From Desulfobacteraceae bacterium (lineage in GTDB: Bacteria; Desulfobacterota; DSM-4660; Desulfatiglandales; Desulfatiglandaceae), in the NCBI GenBank assembly GCA_013203065.1, contig JABMQV010000342.1:1-16422 (forward strand): a DNA stretch of 16,422 nucleotides, in the 5' to 3' direction. Under the pieces are notes generated by a model. It was not told where the DNA came from, did no database searches, and saw nothing but the letters and a program-made list of their open reading frames with translations. Each line of letters begins with the position of its first letter. Position 1 is the stretch's first letter. This document shows positions 15,201-16,422 of the stretch, piece after piece. The position numbers and the translations under genes were made by a program.

Positions 15201-16422
15201 AGGAAAGCATGAAGGAGATCATCACCGAAAAGGGAATCAACCGCGTGGTGGTGGCCTCCTGCTCCCCCCGAACCCATGAGCCGCTATTTCAGGAGACCAT
15301 TCGGGATGCGGGTCTCAACAAGTACCTCTTTGAAATGGCCAACATCCGCGATCAGAACACGTGGGTCCATATGAATGACCCTGAAAAGGCGACCGAAAAG
15401 GCCAAAGACCTCGTTCGAATGGCCGTGGCAAAGGCCGCCCTGGTGGAACCGCTTCAACAAATTACGCTTGATGTAAACAATGCTGCCCTGATTATCGGTG
15501 GAGGCGTCGCCGGTATGGAGGCAGCCCTTGGTGTCGCAGAGCAGGGGTGTCAGGCATACCTGGTGGAAAAGACGGGTGAGCTTGGAGGTGCGGCAAAAAG
15601 GCTCCGCTCCACTTGGAAGGGTGAGGAGGTTGCCCCCTATCTGGAAGACCTCATTCAGCGGGTCCAGGACCATCCCCTTCTCGAGGTTTTCTTGGAGACA
15701 GAGGTCCGGGAAACCTCGGGAATTATCGGGAATTTCGCCACTACACTGACCACGGGCAGCGGGAAAGAGACTATCGTAAAAGAGCACGGGGCCACCATTA
15801 TCGCAACCGGCGGGAAGGAGTATGAACCCAAGGAATACCTTTACGGCGAGCATCAGGGAGTCCTGACCCACCTGGACCTAGACGAGGCCATTCTTTCGGG
15901 TGATGACCGCGTTAAGGGTGCAAAAACCGTGGCTTTCATACAGTGTGTGGGCTCCAGGATACCTGAAAGACCTTATTGTAGCAGGACATGCTGCACCCAC
16001 AGCCTTGAAAGCGCCGTCACCCTCAAAGAAATGAATCCTGAAATGAATCTCTACATCCTGTACCGGGATCTTCGCTCGTACGGGTTCCGTGAGGACCTTT
16101 ACCGAAAGGCCAGGGAAAAGGGTGTTATTTTCATCCGGTATAACCTGGAACAACCCCCTGAAGCCAGACTGGATGATGGGAAAAACCTTTCGCTGACCGT
16201 CATGGACCATGTGTTGGGTCGGCCAATCCAGCTATCACCCGACCTCCAGATATTGGCCTCAGCGATCATCCCAAATGAAAACAAAAAATTATTCGAATTA
16301 TTTAAAATTCCTGTCAATAGCGAGGGATTCCTCATTGAGGCACACATGAAGTTGAGGCCCGTGGATTTTGCCTCGGATGGCCTCTTTATGGCTGGACTCG
16401 CACATTACCCAAAACCGTTAGA
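12296..16422 (+). CDS. HdrA-GltD/NfnB-HdrA fusion, multi-flavin iron-sulfur oxidoreductase (partial, C-terminus beyond right edge)
   Basis: One open frame of at least 1375 codons. Unit 1 starts as HdrA: FAD motif GAGIAG (14-19), TNDCSMC, then ferredoxin motif CTACGECAKVC (Cys110-Cys120). Embedded in it is a GltD/NfnB-like module: cysteine-rich domain (about 155-225), FAD motif GSGPAG (256-261), NAD(P)H motif GGGNVA (387-392) and FAGGDAVTGP. Six cysteines follow (622-638), then HdrA resumes with Cys721, Cys735, Cys739 and Cys740, the HdrA-type cluster site. Unit 2 is a full HdrA: VCNCG (929-932), FAD motif GGGVAG (1068-1073) and Cys1217, Cys1228, Cys1232, Cys1233. HdrA is the flavin subunit of heterodisulfide reductase that splits electron pairs; NfnB/GltD exchanges electrons with NAD(P)H. 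I infer a soluble cytoplasmic enzyme linking NAD(P)H to ferredoxin and a third partner. AGGAGA precedes the ATG. Partner genes (HdrB/C, MvhD or others) would lie to the right. Confidence 0.9.
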   Translation, partial: MDKNNPKGSVMVVGAGIAGIQASLDLADSGYLVYLVEKKSAIGGVMAQLDKTFPTNDCSMCIISPKLVECGRHLNIELLTMTEVEEVRGEPGNFQVKVVERPRYIDTEKCTACGECAKVCPIDVPNLFDEGLRDRQAAFKLYPQAMPSAFAIDKTGTAPCKATCPAHISVQGYVALVAQGKPREALKLIKEENPLPAICGRVCHHPCESVCTRGDMDEPVAIDFIKRYVADLDLNSETRYVPEVKEKKEEKVTVIGSGPAGLSCAYYLAIKGYQTTIYEKLPVAGGMLALGIPEYRLPRDILQAEIQVIKDMGVEIRTGVEIGKDFTVEQLREEGNKAIFLAIGAHECKALGIEGEGLEGVYPGVDFLREVNLGRKINLGDRVAVIGGGNVAMDSVRTALRTGSKEAFVIYRRSFEEMPANEEEIEECKEEGIQIHTLANPTRIMGEGGKVTSIECIKMTLGEPDDSGRRRPIPVEGSEFIIEVDAVIPAIGQESDWACLGPECACTLSDWGTMNVDPLTLQTDDQDIFAGGDAVTGPRTVIEAIEAGKQAAISIDRFIMGEDLKEDREHEWAPVQDVNTEGHDPIPRAQMPRLEPEKRLDSFDEVQLGFSEEQAVAEAKRCLACGICSECYQCVEACLAEAVDHDMGPVEHTIEVGAVLLAPGFQPFDPTRYDTYNYSSHPNVVTSMEFERILSASGPFEGHLIRPSDHKEPKKIAWLQCVGSRDINHGDHSYCSGVCCMYAIKEAVIAKEHSEEDLDTAIFFMDMRTYGKDFEKYYTRAEEESGVRFVRSRIHSLDPVEGDRLRLAYATESGEVKQETFDMVVLSVGLEPNDDVVQLAEKIGIELNEHHYAQTKSFTPVSTSREGIYLCGVFQGPKDIPQSVMEASAAAATSSQILTEARWSMTRTKELPPEHDFTGEEPRIGVFVCNCGINIGGIADVPAVRDYAETLPHVVHVEDNLFTCSQDTQESMKEIITEKGINRVVVASCSPRTHEPLFQETIRDAGLNKYLFEMANIRDQNTWVHMNDPEKATEKAKDLVRMAVAKAALVEPLQQITLDVNNAALIIGGGVAGMEAALGVAEQGCQAYLVEKTGELGGAAKRLRSTWKGEEVAPYLEDLIQRVQDHPLLEVFLETEVRETSGIIGNFATTLTTGSGKETIVKEHGATIIATGGKEYEPKEYLYGEHQGVLTHLDLDEAILSGDDRVKGAKTVAFIQCVGSRIPERPYCSRTCCTHSLESAVTLKEMNPEMNLYILYRDLRSYGFREDLYRKAREKGVIFIRYNLEQPPEARLDDGKNLSLTVMDHVLGRPIQLSPDLQILASAIIPNENKKLFELFKIPVNSEGFLIEAHMKLRPVDFASDGLFMAGLAHYPKPL

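Overview
The window reads as chromosomal DNA of an anaerobic deltaproteobacterium (Desulfobacterota, of sulfate-reducer or syntroph type). This is inferred from its content: a giant HdrA-type flavin/iron-sulfur oxidoreductase, a bacterial pyruvate phosphate dikinase, a PlsB-type acyltransferase, and small conserved genes of the kind I associate with that group. Base composition looks even, and I see no insertion sequence, CRISPR array, tRNA or rRNA. Taxonomy was not tested by any search.

Left part (1-4627, minus strand): a tight four-gene cluster read right to left. It comprises a membrane-anchored transglutaminase-like protein, an ABC ATPase, a large polytopic ABC permease, and a PHP-domain metal-dependent phosphoesterase that runs off the left edge. 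The genes overlap or nearly abut, and a plausible sigma70-type promoter lies in front. The set looks like an exporter with a cell-envelope partner; its substrate is unknown.

Middle (4628-8187): after a 400-bp gene-free stretch comes a bifunctional-nuclease-family (DUF151) gene on the minus strand. It is divergent from plsB (849 aa, plus strand), the membrane glycerol-3-phosphate acyltransferase that starts phospholipid synthesis. PlsB has an N-terminal half that looks like a degenerate copy of its catalytic half.

Right-middle (8208-12015, minus strand): a second cluster read right to left. It contains an FmdB-type zinc-ribbon protein, a conserved 104-aa protein, a 55-aa two-helix membrane protein (GTG start, easy to miss) and ppdK. 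An extended -10 promoter and a structured leader precede the zinc-ribbon gene. The PPDK carries about 50 extra residues near its active-site barrel and a GEQGG variant of the usual GEHGG motif.

Right (12296-16422, plus strand): one uninterrupted frame of at least 1375 codons, running off the right edge. It encodes an HdrA unit with a complete GltD/NfnB-like NAD(P)H-FAD module embedded in it, followed by a second, full HdrA unit. This is the most notable gene of the window: it joins pyridine-nucleotide oxidoreduction to two HdrA flavin/Fe-S modules in one chain, an architecture suited to electron confurcation or bifurcation.
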